This document shows positions 43,790-53,090 of a stretch of 64,000 nt of DNA, one piece after another; position 1 is the stretch's first letter, and every line of letters starts with the position of its first letter. The position numbers were made by a program, and so were the translations under genes. Source of the DNA: Bin55 sp965220235 (GTDB lineage Bacteria; Pseudomonadota; Gammaproteobacteria; Pseudomonadales; Azotimanducaceae); contig OZ244815.1 in assembly GCA_965220235.1 (NCBI GenBank), positions 1,922,001 to 1,986,000 on the forward strand, read 5' to 3'. The notes under the pieces are model-generated. The model did no database searches. It had not been told where the DNA came from and was given only the letters and a program-made list of their open reading frames with translations.

Positions 43790-45868
43790 ATGCTACCCGC
43801 CGACTATTCAGAACGTGTTTATGCCGGTGTCGTGGGAAAGATCATCGGTGTATACCTCGGTCGCCCATTCGAAGGATGGACAAATCAACGTATCGAAGAG
43901 CAGCTCGGTGAAATCGACTACTACGTGCACGACAAAGTCGGCGTACCGTTGATCGTGACCGACGACGATATCTCGGGTACGTTTACCTTCATTCGTGCTC
44001 TTGAGGATTACGGCTACGATCCACAGCTAACACCCAAGCAGATTGGTCAGACATGGCTGAACTATCTCATAGAAGGACGTTCAGTTTTGTGGTGGGGCGG
44101 TTTAGGTAACTCAACGGAACACACTGCCTATCTTCGGCTACGCGATGGTATCGACGCACCGCAGAGTGGCGCGATCGAAACCAACGGTAAGGTCGTCGCT
44201 GAGCAGATCGGCGCTCAGATTTTCATCGACGGTTGGGCGATGGTGTGTCCAGGTGATCCGGAACGAGCCGCTGATTTCGCGCGTCGTGCAGGATCGGTTT
44301 CGCACGATGGCGAGGCGGTCTATGGAGCACAGGTTCTGGCGGCCATGGAAGCGCAAGCGTTCGTCGAAACCGACATTGACAAATTGATCGATGTCGGCTT
44401 GGACCAAATCCCGGCAGATAGCACACTCGCGAAGATGATTCACGACATCCGTCTTTGGCACTCTGAAAACCCAGGCGACTGGCGTTCAACGTTTCGAAAG
44501 ATCCAGGAGAACTACGGCTACGACAAATACGGTGGGAACTGCCACATCATGCCCAATCACGGATTGATCATCATGTCGTTACTGCATAGTGATGGTGACT
44601 TCAGTGAAGCGCTGAAGATCGTGAATACCGCAGGTTGGGACACTGACTGCAATTCCGGCAATCTGGGTTGCTTGATGGGGATTCGTAACGGACTTGAAGG
44701 TATTGATGCAAATACAGATTGGCGCACGCCTTTCGCCGACATCTGTTATCTGCCAACTGCCGATGCCAGCGGAGGTGTGTCGGACGCGGTTGCACAGGCA
44801 CAACGAATCGTGCAGATTGGAAGTGAGCTAAACGGCGCAACGTTTACCGAGCCTAAGAACGGTGCAAGATACCACTTCTCGTTTTCAGGATCTGTACAAG
44901 GTTTCCGCGGAACCCAGTGTGAAGTAGAGAACCAACAGAAAAGCGACGGTTCTCGAACCCTCGCTATCCACTTGGACCCACTAAAACCCGGCGACAAGGC
45001 ATTCGCACTCACTAACACATTCATTGAATCGCTCGATACCGCGAAATACTTCGAACGTCGTGGGTATGGCTTGATGACGAGTCCCAATCTGAATCCAGGT
45101 CAATTACTTAAAACGCAGCTGACGCTTGCGAAGGAAGCGTCATCAAGTGCCGAAGTCTCACTTTGCGTTGGCGTATTCAATGAAGAGGACCAAACGGTTG
45201 TCTTACACGGACCTTCCATTGAGATCGCTCCGGGTGAGACGCAAGTACTTTCATGGCAGGTACCTTCTACGGACGGCTACCCGATATCGAGCACAGGTAT
45301 TGAGATTAGTAGCGCATCATCCGAATCAACCATTCTGATGGATTATTTCGATTGGGAAGGTACGCCGGAACTCGAACTGGGTCGTCGAAAAGGTACGATG
45401 TGGGGTCGTGCTTGGGTGAATGCGGTGGATACCTATCAACCGTTTTATCCAGAGAGCTTTAGGCTTATTCAGAACAAGGGTACCGGATTGCTCCTATACG
45501 GCAGCCGGGATTGGACTGACTACGTGGTTGAAGCAGACGTGACCCCTCACCTTGTGAAGCGTTCTGGTATCGCCGCGCGTACGCAGGGACTACGGCGTTA
45601 TTACGGTTTGGTCGTAACCGAGAAAAACCAGGTTCAGCTAGTCAAGGAATTAGATGGCACACGGATTCTCGATGAAGCGGCACTTGATGTGAAATTTGGG
45701 ACAACGTACCAGCTAAAACTCACGGTCAATGGCGAGCGCATCGAAGGGTACGTGAATGGGGAGAAGTTGGTCACCGCAAACGATGCTTCGCTAACGCAAG
45801 GTAGTGTCGCATTGGTGATCGATGAAGGACGTACGGCAACACAAAAGGTATCTATTTCAAAGGGTTAG
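43790..45868 (+). CDS. ADP-ribosylglycohydrolase family protein with C-terminal beta domain
   Basis: 692 residues. Residues 1-350 show the DraG-type fold: VVGKIIGVYLGRPFEGW, the acidic VTDDDISGTF (Asp58-60, Mg sites) and AGWDTDCNSGNLG carrying the second Asp pair. The remaining half holds beta-rich segments, and the final 160 residues (YVVEADVTPHL; YYGLVVTEKNQVQLVK; LKLTVNGERIEGYVNGEKL) resemble a concanavalin/LamG-like or 3-keto-disaccharide hydrolase-like fold. This architecture suggests a glycoside-type hydrolase, not a nitrogenase regulator. No signal peptide is seen. Confidence 0.85.
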   Translation: MLPADYSERVYAGVVGKIIGVYLGRPFEGWTNQRIEEQLGEIDYYVHDKVGVPLIVTDDDISGTFTFIRALEDYGYDPQLTPKQIGQTWLNYLIEGRSVLWWGGLGNSTEHTAYLRLRDGIDAPQSGAIETNGKVVAEQIGAQIFIDGWAMVCPGDPERAADFARRAGSVSHDGEAVYGAQVLAAMEAQAFVETDIDKLIDVGLDQIPADSTLAKMIHDIRLWHSENPGDWRSTFRKIQENYGYDKYGGNCHIMPNHGLIIMSLLHSDGDFSEALKIVNTAGWDTDCNSGNLGCLMGIRNGLEGIDANTDWRTPFADICYLPTADASGGVSDAVAQAQRIVQIGSELNGATFTEPKNGARYHFSFSGSVQGFRGTQCEVENQQKSDGSRTLAIHLDPLKPGDKAFALTNTFIESLDTAKYFERRGYGLMTSPNLNPGQLLKTQLTLAKEASSSAEVSLCVGVFNEEDQTVVLHGPSIEIAPGETQVLSWQVPSTDGYPISSTGIEISSASSESTILMDYFDWEGTPELELGRRKGTMWGRAWVNAVDTYQPFYPESFRLIQNKGTGLLLYGSRDWTDYVVEADVTPHLVKRSGIAARTQGLRRYYGLVVTEKNQVQLVKELDGTRILDEAALDVKFGTTYQLKLTVNGERIEGYVNGEKLVTANDASLTQGSVALVIDEGRTATQKVSISKG

Positions 45869-45877
45869 ATCTAGTTC

Positions 45878-47278
45878 TTAAGAAATCCCACACTCCGTTT
45901 TCATGGCTTCGCAGAATGCAACGATCGCTTCTCGCAGGTCTCGTCGACGATCCTCACCAGCACTCTCTGTGAAGCAGAAAGAAAGACGCAATTGATCGAA
46001 GCCAGCATTCGGAGAACGCTGTAGGAAGTCATTTGGATAGAAGCCATACATAGGTACAACAACAACGCCGTATTTTTCTACCAAGCCGTTAGTGAATGTA
46101 TCGTCTACACGAACGACTGGGTTTCTAATTGTGAACGCACTGAAGAAACCTGCTTCTGGTTCGGTCCAGTCAAAGTGATCTCGATTAGCGCCTAAACCCT
46201 CCGTTAATCCACTGAGTACGATTTCACGATTCTCTCGATACACCTGAAGTTTCTCTTCGGCGAGAGGCCACAGCGATTCTCTCACCGTTCCATCGTCGTT
46301 TCGCAACAACGCTTCAAAAGTCAGCAGCGACAGTGGATTATGAAACAGGATCGCGCCACTAGACTCGGAAAGGAGGAGCTCCGTCAAGGAGATGTCCGCT
46401 CCATTTTCAACGCTTACGGTAGCTTCTGAGTAAACGAAACCGACACGAGGTCCCGGTAGGCCGATCTTCGAACCGGTGAAAAGATGAACCGTACGCTCAG
46501 GATCGATCGCAATGAATGGGCGATTGGCTTTACGATCGCTGTTGTAGTTAATGTATAGATATGGTGCGTCTTCCGCAATCAGGATGTTCTCTTCTTCGGC
46601 AACTCTGAGCAATTCTTGCTTTCGAGTCATACTGAACGAAAAACCGGCCGGGTTATGTCCATCTGGAACTGTGTAGTAGAACGGCACGAGTTTACCCTCT
46701 GCACGCGCGTTGCGGATTTGCGCTCGAAGCGCATCGGGGTCCGCGCCTTCTCTATCCATAGGGATGCTGTAGATGGTGGCTTGTTGATTCAGCGTTGCTC
46801 GTGCAAGGAAACCTGCGTACGTCGGTGCATCAGTGATGTAGGCGAGATCTGCTCCGATGCGTTCAAATACTGAACATAAAAGTGCGATACCACCAGTTGC
46901 GCCGATCGTCGGTATGAGCCGACCCGCATCAATCTGTAGACCCCAGTCACTACCGTAGACGTTCGCAAAACTCTCGCGCGGCCCTACTGGTCCCATCGTG
47001 TCCGTGTATGCGTAGGCATCCCGTAAGAACGCAGGTAATTCCTTCGGATCGTTAAGACCTTCCTGCCTCGTAAGATGCTCGAACCAACTTTCGGTACGTT
47101 CAATAAACGACCGTGGATTGGTAACTTCAGGATGTGGGTATCCTGCTCCTAGGTGATGGATCTTCAGTCCTTTGCGCGCAGCAATTTCACGCAGTCCGGG
47201 AAGTGCAGCAGCCATCTTTCGTGTGACTGAAGTTGGTTGCGTTCGTATCCCTGGGAGATTTAACGTCGTATTACTCAT
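45878..47278 (-). CDS. PLP-dependent class I/II aminotransferase (AvtA-like)
   Basis: 466 residues. Fold type I aminotransferase pattern: IGATGGIALLCSVFERIG (PLP phosphate region), YITDAPTYAGFL, YYTVPDGHNPAGFSF, EDAPYLYINY and the PLP-Lys motif FTGSKIGLPGPRVGF. The K-x-x-x-P-G-x-R arrangement resembles valine-pyruvate and related transaminases. It is convergent with the ADP-ribosylglycohydrolase-family gene and divergent from the hot-dog dehydratase gene. The amino-acid specificity is uncertain. Confidence 0.88.
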   Translation of the reverse strand: MSNTTLNLPGIRTQPTSVTRKMAAALPGLREIAARKGLKIHHLGAGYPHPEVTNPRSFIERTESWFEHLTRQEGLNDPKELPAFLRDAYAYTDTMGPVGPRESFANVYGSDWGLQIDAGRLIPTIGATGGIALLCSVFERIGADLAYITDAPTYAGFLARATLNQQATIYSIPMDREGADPDALRAQIRNARAEGKLVPFYYTVPDGHNPAGFSFSMTRKQELLRVAEEENILIAEDAPYLYINYNSDRKANRPFIAIDPERTVHLFTGSKIGLPGPRVGFVYSEATVSVENGADISLTELLLSESSGAILFHNPLSLLTFEALLRNDDGTVRESLWPLAEEKLQVYRENREIVLSGLTEGLGANRDHFDWTEPEAGFFSAFTIRNPVVRVDDTFTNGLVEKYGVVVVPMYGFYPNDFLQRSPNAGFDQLRLSFCFTESAGEDRRRDLREAIVAFCEAMKTECGIS

Positions 47279-47424
47279 GTTGTTTCTTCTTAGTTATGGC
47301 GTATAGCAAATCAAAACAGCTATCTTCAAAATCGTATTGGAGTATTTACCTTGAGTTAAGACAGCAAGTCGGTTCGCGCGTTCGCTCCGCATAATCCATA
47401 TTCGGAGTTGATCGGAGTACTCTC

Positions 47425-48504
47425 ATGGTAGCAGTAATTACGACGTTGGATGAATTCGAAGAGGAATACAACGCAGGTACCGGTGTGTCACTACCTTCGC
47501 GTGGTTTTCGTGAAGCGAGTTTAGACAACATACGGCGATTCGGCGATGGTGTGGGCGACTATAACCCACTTTGGCGCGACGAGGAATACGCAAACCAAAG
47601 TCGCTTCGGTGGTGTTACCGCGCCACCTATGTTCATTTATGGCGCAAGTCTAGGCATCGCGGCTGCGATTAACGGAGCTATTGACGGTCGACGCCTGTCC
47701 TCGGCCAATTTCCCGATGAACTATGCGGGTGGTGAAATCACGTTCCATAAAACAATCTGGCGTGGGGACAAGATACGAGCTCAGGAGAGCATCCTCGGAT
47801 CCACAAGAAAACACTCTGACCGGATCGGTGATTTTCTAATCTGTACCGCAATGGTTGAGTACTTCAATCAGCGACAGGAGCTTGTCGCGACCAAGAAGAC
47901 GAATATGGCCCGATATAAAAACCTCGGTTCTGGGCGAACGATCCAATACGACCGTGAAGTCAAAACAAATGTCACGGAAACGGCCCCTGATCCTCTCGTA
48001 CATGAGCGCGTCCGACGCGGCAATCGGTTACGCACCTGGCGCGATGTTGTCGAAGGCGAAGCAATTGAGACACTTCAAAAAGGCACCTATACCGTTACGG
48101 AGTTGTTCCTTTTCACGCATGGTGTAGTAGGAACCGGAAGGTCGCCTCGAGCCGCACTAGAGGCTGAGGAGTCCGAAGACTTGGGCGGCGGTGGTCGTTA
48201 CGATGAAAAACATGCGAAAGAACGACGCAACATGCCCGGTCAATTTGACTGGGGTCCGCAACGTGTCTGTTGGTTGTGTCAGATCGCTACGGACTGGGGC
48301 GGAGACGACGCGATCGTCAAGAGCATGGACACGCGCGTACGCCATCCCAATATCGTCGGAGACACCAATACCGTATACGGCAATGTCAAGCGTCGATATC
48401 AAGAAAATGATGAAGATCTAGTTGATTTGAACGTATGGAATGAGAATCAATCAGGACTTCACACGGCGGAAGGAACAATTACAGTTTCACTGTCAGGTTC
48501 CTGA
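47425..48504 (+). CDS. FAS1-like / MaoC double hot-dog dehydratase
   Basis: 359 residues with a hot-dog domain in the first half (IRRFGDGVGDYNPLWRDEEYANQSRFGGVTAPPMFIYG) and a second one after about residue 190. This matches FAS1-like dehydratase proteins found in CoA-dependent degradation pathways. The Asp-Tyr-Asn-Pro motif stands where hydratases have the catalytic region. It may cooperate with the MaoC-acyl-CoA dehydrogenase cluster 4 kb away, but no direct link is visible. Confidence 0.83.
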   Translation: MVAVITTLDEFEEEYNAGTGVSLPSRGFREASLDNIRRFGDGVGDYNPLWRDEEYANQSRFGGVTAPPMFIYGASLGIAAAINGAIDGRRLSSANFPMNYAGGEITFHKTIWRGDKIRAQESILGSTRKHSDRIGDFLICTAMVEYFNQRQELVATKKTNMARYKNLGSGRTIQYDREVKTNVTETAPDPLVHERVRRGNRLRTWRDVVEGEAIETLQKGTYTVTELFLFTHGVVGTGRSPRAALEAEESEDLGGGGRYDEKHAKERRNMPGQFDWGPQRVCWLCQIATDWGGDDAIVKSMDTRVRHPNIVGDTNTVYGNVKRRYQENDEDLVDLNVWNENQSGLHTAEGTITVSLSGS

Positions 48505-48608
48505 GATTACCGTAACGCCGACTTATCAATCTCGTCTGAAGTCGCAAGACAGGTCGACACGACGCTGTTCATTTCAAGCTAACAACATCTAAACTCCGAG
48601 GACTCTCC

Positions 48609-48708
48609 TTGATTACGGAAACTAAATCTGTTAAAGTTCCAGCAACTTTAGCAGTATTAAAAGGAGGTGATCGTGGAAATATCAATGGCTGAGGGCAGAA
48701 CCGCTTAG
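48609..48708 (+). promoter_or_regulatory. Leader-like unit: inverted repeat, exceptional Shine-Dalgarno and micro-ORFs
   Basis: An inverted repeat (TAAAGTT/AACTTTA, 48632-48650) precedes a 12-nt perfect match to the 16S anti-Shine-Dalgarno (AAGGAGGTGATC at 48661-48672). This abuts a GTG micro-ORF of 11 codons ending TAG at 48706-48708. A TTG frame (48609-48692, 27 codons, with GAGG 7 nt upstream) overlaps it. Either could be a leader peptide, a small protein or part of an sRNA; I cannot tell which. The terminator at 48731-48766 closes the unit. Confidence 0.45.
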
Positions 48709-48730
48709 GACTGTCGCTCACGCATTGAAG

Positions 48731-48766
48731 GAGGCAGAGGCTTATCCCCTCTGCCTCTTCTTTTTT
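48731..48766 (+). terminator. Rho-independent terminator ahead of LLM oxidoreductase gene
   Basis: A 10-bp stem (GAGGCAGAGG at 48731-48740 with CCTCTGCCTC at 48748-48757), a 7-nt loop and a T-rich tail to 48766. It ends the 312-bp gap between the hot-dog dehydratase and the LLM gene and could attenuate the latter. Confidence 0.9.
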
Positions 48767-48816
48767 GAGAAAAGAAGGCGTCTAAAATCGGACGCGTCCA
48801 GAATACCAAGGTCAGC

Positions 48817-49719
48817 ATGAAACTTTGCGTGGAATTCCCCAGCGTAAGTTATCGCGAAGGTCCGGAAAACGTTATTCGTCTAGCCAAGGCAATCGAGGAC
48901 ATCGGTTACGACCGGCTAGAGATTTTCGATCATGTGATCATGGGGTATCCGACCGAGTCACGGGAACCACCGATGTACCCGTCCAAGATGCCGATCATGG
49001 AAGCGCTGACTACGCTCGGGTTTATCGCCGGAAATACCGAGCGTATCGGACTAGGAACTGAAGTGCTCGTACTTCCGCAACGACAGCCAGTGCTCGTTGC
49101 CAAGCAAGTTCAGACGATCGATACGTTGTCTGGTGGCAGAATGAGACTCGGCGTCGGTGTTGGTTGGCAAGAGTCCGAATACGAAATGCTCGAGGAGTCA
49201 TTCACAAACCGCGGTCGACGTATGGACGACGCGATCGAAGTTCTGCGCACGTGTTGGCGCGACGAGTTAATCTCGTATGAGTTCGATCACTATTCCGCTG
49301 AAAGTATGGCGATGGAACCCAAATCACCTCAAGGACCTGACTTGCCTTTATGGGTCGGCGGCATGAGTGATGCTGCGCTAGCACGCGCTGGTCGGCTTGG
49401 CGACGGGTGGCTTGCAAATGCCATCGAAGACGAGGAGGACGCACTGCGCTCAAAGACCTTAGTTTTGGCGCACGCAGAGAGTGCAGGCAAGGACCCGGAT
49501 GATTTCGGGTTACAGATGATGTTAGACGTACCTCCTCGAGATGACGCCGGACGCATGTTCTACAAAGATCTAGATCGGGTTAAAGCACGCGCGGAGCAAG
49601 TAGCAAATTGGGGTTTTGAATACGGGTCAATTAATGCCACCGCAATTTTTCAGTCCGGTGCACGATCTGTTGATGCGATCATCGATGTACTAGCTAACGT
49701 ACATCGAGCCTTGAAGTAA
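48817..49719 (+). CDS. LLM class F420/FMN-dependent oxidoreductase
   Basis: 300 residues. Luciferase-like barrel motifs are visible: DRLEIFDHVIMG, EALTTLGFIAGNTERIGLGTEVLVLPQRQPVLVAKQVQTIDTLSGGRMRLGVGVGW, and LPLWVGGMSDAALARAGRLGDGW. The TERIGLGTEV and GVGVGWQ pattern is typical of F420-dependent family members, but FMN use is equally possible in this kind of bacterium. It follows a terminator by about 50 bp, so it has its own promoter or is attenuated. Confidence 0.88.
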   Translation: MKLCVEFPSVSYREGPENVIRLAKAIEDIGYDRLEIFDHVIMGYPTESREPPMYPSKMPIMEALTTLGFIAGNTERIGLGTEVLVLPQRQPVLVAKQVQTIDTLSGGRMRLGVGVGWQESEYEMLEESFTNRGRRMDDAIEVLRTCWRDELISYEFDHYSAESMAMEPKSPQGPDLPLWVGGMSDAALARAGRLGDGWLANAIEDEEDALRSKTLVLAHAESAGKDPDDFGLQMMLDVPPRDDAGRMFYKDLDRVKARAEQVANWGFEYGSINATAIFQSGARSVDAIIDVLANVHRALK

Positions 49720-49723
49720 CGAA

Positions 49724-50779
49724 CTAAAGATAGTCTTTCAATACAAGAACCAACACAAGCGAGAAGGCCGGAAACAAACCCCATAGGTAAAAGAAGGCAA
49801 GACTCAAGCCTTTGATCAGCGTTCGAAAATGACCTTGACCATAAAATCGGCGAAAAGCGAAGTACGTATGGACGATCAGGGATATGAATATAAGACCGTC
49901 GAATATCTCCCAAGGTTGCGACCAGAAAGACTGATCTTCCGGAAAGCGAGACGCGGGTGTCAAGAGCGTGATCGTTAACACGATGAAACTGAACGAGTGC
50001 ACGTGAATGGCGAAGACGAGATGATGAATGAACCGCTTACCTTTCCTTCCGAAGAAGATCGTTAAGAGAATCGCGTACCAAGGTAAGAGAACGACCATCA
50101 CCAATGGCAGGTTGTCGATAAATTCATTAGCTAATAACTGCGGCGAGTGAACGACATCAACTACGACGTTAGCTAGAACTCGGTGCAACCACTGAGGCAA
50201 TCCGAGTTGTGCGTTAAAAAGTTGTGCAATACCCCTAACCGGCGCGAGGCGTCGTGCGTTCTTATCGACGGCAAGCATGTCATCGAGTTTTCGCGCCCGG
50301 TCACCTTGTAGATGATCACGCAAAATCTCCATTCCTGCCGCAATATCAGCTTCTGATTGGCGAAGTTCTTCACGGTCTATGTTCACTGCCACCCGTATCC
50401 GATTAGGTCTATCGGGCGCGGTTCCTTCAGACTCATCCTCAACGACACGTGAACTTTCTCTTAACGGTCGGTCGTCCGGTGTAGGCAACGTGATTCCAAA
50501 TATGAAGAACCACAGGATTGTTGTGAACATAAACAATCGAAACGGATTGACGAAATCCGCTCGCCGGTTCTCTTCAAACGCGACTGAGAGCTGGCCTGGA
50601 TATCGCACGATGTTCTTCATCGACCGGATGACCCGTCCGTCGAGCTCAAACATCGTCCCTATCGCATCTTTTAGGACGGACCAAAGGGAAGCGTTGTAGT
50701 CGCGGTTGTTTTGACCACAGTAACCGCAGAAAGCGTTAGGGCGTACAGCACCGCAGTTCGGACAGGATGTTTCGCTCAT
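49724..50779 (-). CDS. DUF3667-type membrane protein with N-terminal zinc ribbon
   Basis: 351 residues. The N-terminus carries paired Cys motifs (CPNCGAVRPNAFCGYCGQNN), followed by FELDGRVIRSMKNIVRYPG and FVNPFRLFMFTTILWFF, the DUF3667 hallmark. About four or five hydrophobic helices follow (residues about 95-115 and 210-345). It is convergent with the LLM gene, 4 bp apart. The function of the family is unknown. Confidence 0.85.
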   Translation of the reverse strand: MSETSCPNCGAVRPNAFCGYCGQNNRDYNASLWSVLKDAIGTMFELDGRVIRSMKNIVRYPGQLSVAFEENRRADFVNPFRLFMFTTILWFFIFGITLPTPDDRPLRESSRVVEDESEGTAPDRPNRIRVAVNIDREELRQSEADIAAGMEILRDHLQGDRARKLDDMLAVDKNARRLAPVRGIAQLFNAQLGLPQWLHRVLANVVVDVVHSPQLLANEFIDNLPLVMVVLLPWYAILLTIFFGRKGKRFIHHLVFAIHVHSFSFIVLTITLLTPASRFPEDQSFWSQPWEIFDGLIFISLIVHTYFAFRRFYGQGHFRTLIKGLSLAFFYLWGLFPAFSLVLVLVLKDYL

Positions 50780-51040
50780 ATCAGGACGTAAGTTTGGGCG
50801 TACGGTCTAATTACAAGGTTAACACGCATGGTACTTACTCCGTTCTTGAACTGTAGAGTAGTTCCTCACAATTTATGCTTGTCCCCTGTCGTACCACTTA
50901 GTCGACGGATCGACGTTCGTTAAGAGACAAAAACAGACCAAGTGTGTATAGCTGTCGATCGAAGACAACACGTTGAAATGCGAGAATGTAGACAAGCGCC
51001 AGAAATGCACTACGTCGTAATGGCATGAGAACGTAGCGCT

Positions 51041-52198
51041 TTGCCAAAACCACAAAGATCCGAAATCGATTGGATCACACGAGCCAAATCACTTGAGGAA
51101 TTGATTCGCGCGCATTCTGCTGAAGCGGACCGAATTCGGCACCTGCCGAATGAAGTGGCTTCCGCGTTCGCCGCTAATCAACTGTACCGATTAGGTGCTC
51201 CTAAAGCGATCGGCGGGACCGACGCAGAACCGATCACGCAAATGGAGGTTATCGAGGAAGTATCCAGATCAGACGGAAGTGCTGGGTGGAACTTAATGAT
51301 CGGAATCGAGACTTTTGCATTGGTTGGACCATCAATGGCGTCTTGTGCGGAAGCCGTTGAGGACCCAAGCGTCATCATGGCGAGTTCTACAGCCGCAGTG
51401 GGAGAAGCTCTCCGCTGTGAGGGTGGTTGGCTCGTCAACGGACAGTGGCAGTTCGTGAGCGGCGTTCACAACGCCCACGTCTTCGGCGCGACCGTAAGAA
51501 AAATCAATGAACGTGGGGAATCAGACGACGCCCGCTACTACGCGATCCTACCCAAGGGTCGATTCGAAATTGTTGACACCTGGCACGTCTCAGGCTTGCG
51601 TGGATCAGGTTCGCACGACGTACGCATCGTGAACCAAACTGTCGATGACCGACACGTCGTCGCTACACTCGGTCACGGAGACATGCCTTCAAACCAGTTG
51701 TCGATTCCGCTCAACGTACGTCTCACTTTCAACAAGATCGCTGTCGCCTTGGGCATCGCACGAGCTGCAATCGATGCCTTCATCGAACTAGCGCACGGAA
51801 AAACACCAAGATTCGCAAACCGCAAACTTAAGGACCGACCTTTCGCACAACGTCAGCTAGCAAAAGCAGAAGCACGTTTACGCGGGCACAGAGCTGCAGT
51901 CTACGAGCATACTAAGCGGGTCACACAGGTGTGTTATGGTGGCGATCGTCTAAGCGACGAAGATATCGCGATCGCACACCTACTTGCAAGCGAAGCGACC
52001 ACTGGTTGTGTATATGTGGTGGAATCGCTTCTAGAAGCAGCAGGAACGTCTGCTAACTATATTGGTCATCCACTCGAGAAACTTGCACGAGACATACGCG
52101 TCATAAGGCAACATACCACGGTGTCTCCTCAGCACATTGACCACATCGGTCAAGCCCTAATTGGCAATGGATTGAATGGCTTTCTGCGCGGAGTGTGA
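51041..52198 (+). CDS. Acyl-CoA dehydrogenase-like flavin monooxygenase, paralogue
   Basis: 385 residues from a TTG start. Motifs VEEVSRSDGSAGWNLMIG, NGQWQFVSGVHNAHVFG, VSGLRGSGSHDVRIVN and the type-2 C-terminal domain parallel the gene at 23.6-24.8 kb. It probably uses reduced flavin to hydroxylate a substrate, not to oxidise an acyl-CoA. It is convergent with the phytanoyl-CoA dioxygenase-like gene, 8 bp apart, so two oxygenases face each other. Confidence 0.85.
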   Translation: MPKPQRSEIDWITRAKSLEELIRAHSAEADRIRHLPNEVASAFAANQLYRLGAPKAIGGTDAEPITQMEVIEEVSRSDGSAGWNLMIGIETFALVGPSMASCAEAVEDPSVIMASSTAAVGEALRCEGGWLVNGQWQFVSGVHNAHVFGATVRKINERGESDDARYYAILPKGRFEIVDTWHVSGLRGSGSHDVRIVNQTVDDRHVVATLGHGDMPSNQLSIPLNVRLTFNKIAVALGIARAAIDAFIELAHGKTPRFANRKLKDRPFAQRQLAKAEARLRGHRAAVYEHTKRVTQVCYGGDRLSDEDIAIAHLLASEATTGCVYVVESLLEAAGTSANYIGHPLEKLARDIRVIRQHTTVSPQHIDHIGQALIGNGLNGFLRGV

Positions 52199-52206
52199 GC
52201 ACAAAA

Positions 52207-53067
52207 TCAAGGAATAACGGCGTCCTTCCCTAAATTCTCCTCGATCCACAATTTCAGTGGTACGTCATCGTCGGTTGGCGATGTAAATCCAAAACCGCCA
52301 TTTGGACTCGCACCTAAAAGCTGTTGCCTAACGGGATCAGCGTCTTCCATATAGTGTGAGACGGTCATGTTGTCACGAGGTTTCAGCCAGCGATAGCTAT
52401 AGCCGTAGAACAGCGCTTTGCGAGTATGGACAGAAGTATTACGCCCCGCGGCGTGCCATATACGCCGATCGAAAAACACCGCATCACCAGGTTGCGTACA
52501 TATTGGAACAGCGTTTGGCGGATCTGCTTCGGGGTCGTCTGGCATATCCAGCGCGTTGTGCAAATGGCTACCTGGTACGACATGGAAGTTGCCACGGTCG
52601 GTCTCTCTTGTATCTGTGATAAAGAAACCGACTTTTAGAGAAATCCGTGGACGAGGATTAGACTCAATATCGATGTTAATTCGACCGCTATCTTGGTGCC
52701 ATCCCAGTCTTCGCGATTGGTTCCAGACTGATTGCGGTAACGGTGGCGTCACAATGATGTGGGAGTGGTACAGCTGAATGTGCCAACCCAGAATATCGAC
52801 GACTTTCATAAACGTCTTGGGCCAATCTATGAGCGGTAGAAAGCGCTCATCCTTACCCATGAAATCGAGGACGTTTAGCGATTGGTGCGGCTTTAATCCC
52901 CTTGCTTCGTATTCCGGCCGATGGATGCGATCGAGTTCATCCGTCGCTGTAATTAACGACTCTACTGTCGCTTTATCCAAAGCGTTCGGTACAACAAAAT
53001 AGCCGTTCGACTCAAATGAATCACGTTCTTCACTCGTGAGCCGGTGATCTAAATGCGACTGATCCAT
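52207..53067 (-). CDS. Phytanoyl-CoA dioxygenase (PhyH) family protein
   Basis: 286 residues. The Fe(II)/2-oxoglutarate binding triad is visible: His-x-Asp in LGWHQDSGRI, the distal His in RIWHAAGRN and the following Arg region (TRKALFYGYSYRW). It would hydroxylate a substrate using 2-oxoglutarate and oxygen. It shares strand and short spacing (23 bp) with the ThuA-like gene upstream, so both may form one operon. Confidence 0.92.
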   Translation of the reverse strand: MDQSHLDHRLTSEERDSFESNGYFVVPNALDKATVESLITATDELDRIHRPEYEARGLKPHQSLNVLDFMGKDERFLPLIDWPKTFMKVVDILGWHIQLYHSHIIVTPPLPQSVWNQSRRLGWHQDSGRINIDIESNPRPRISLKVGFFITDTRETDRGNFHVVPGSHLHNALDMPDDPEADPPNAVPICTQPGDAVFFDRRIWHAAGRNTSVHTRKALFYGYSYRWLKPRDNMTVSHYMEDADPVRQQLLGASPNGGFGFTSPTDDDVPLKLWIEENLGKDAVIP

Positions 53068-53090
53068 AAGCGCGAAATATCCAATTTACC

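Noticed and set aside
48609..48740. TGA at 48690-48692 as a second selenocysteine codon
   Set aside because: The frame after it ends within 13 codons, no family match is seen, and no Sec-like redox motif surrounds it.
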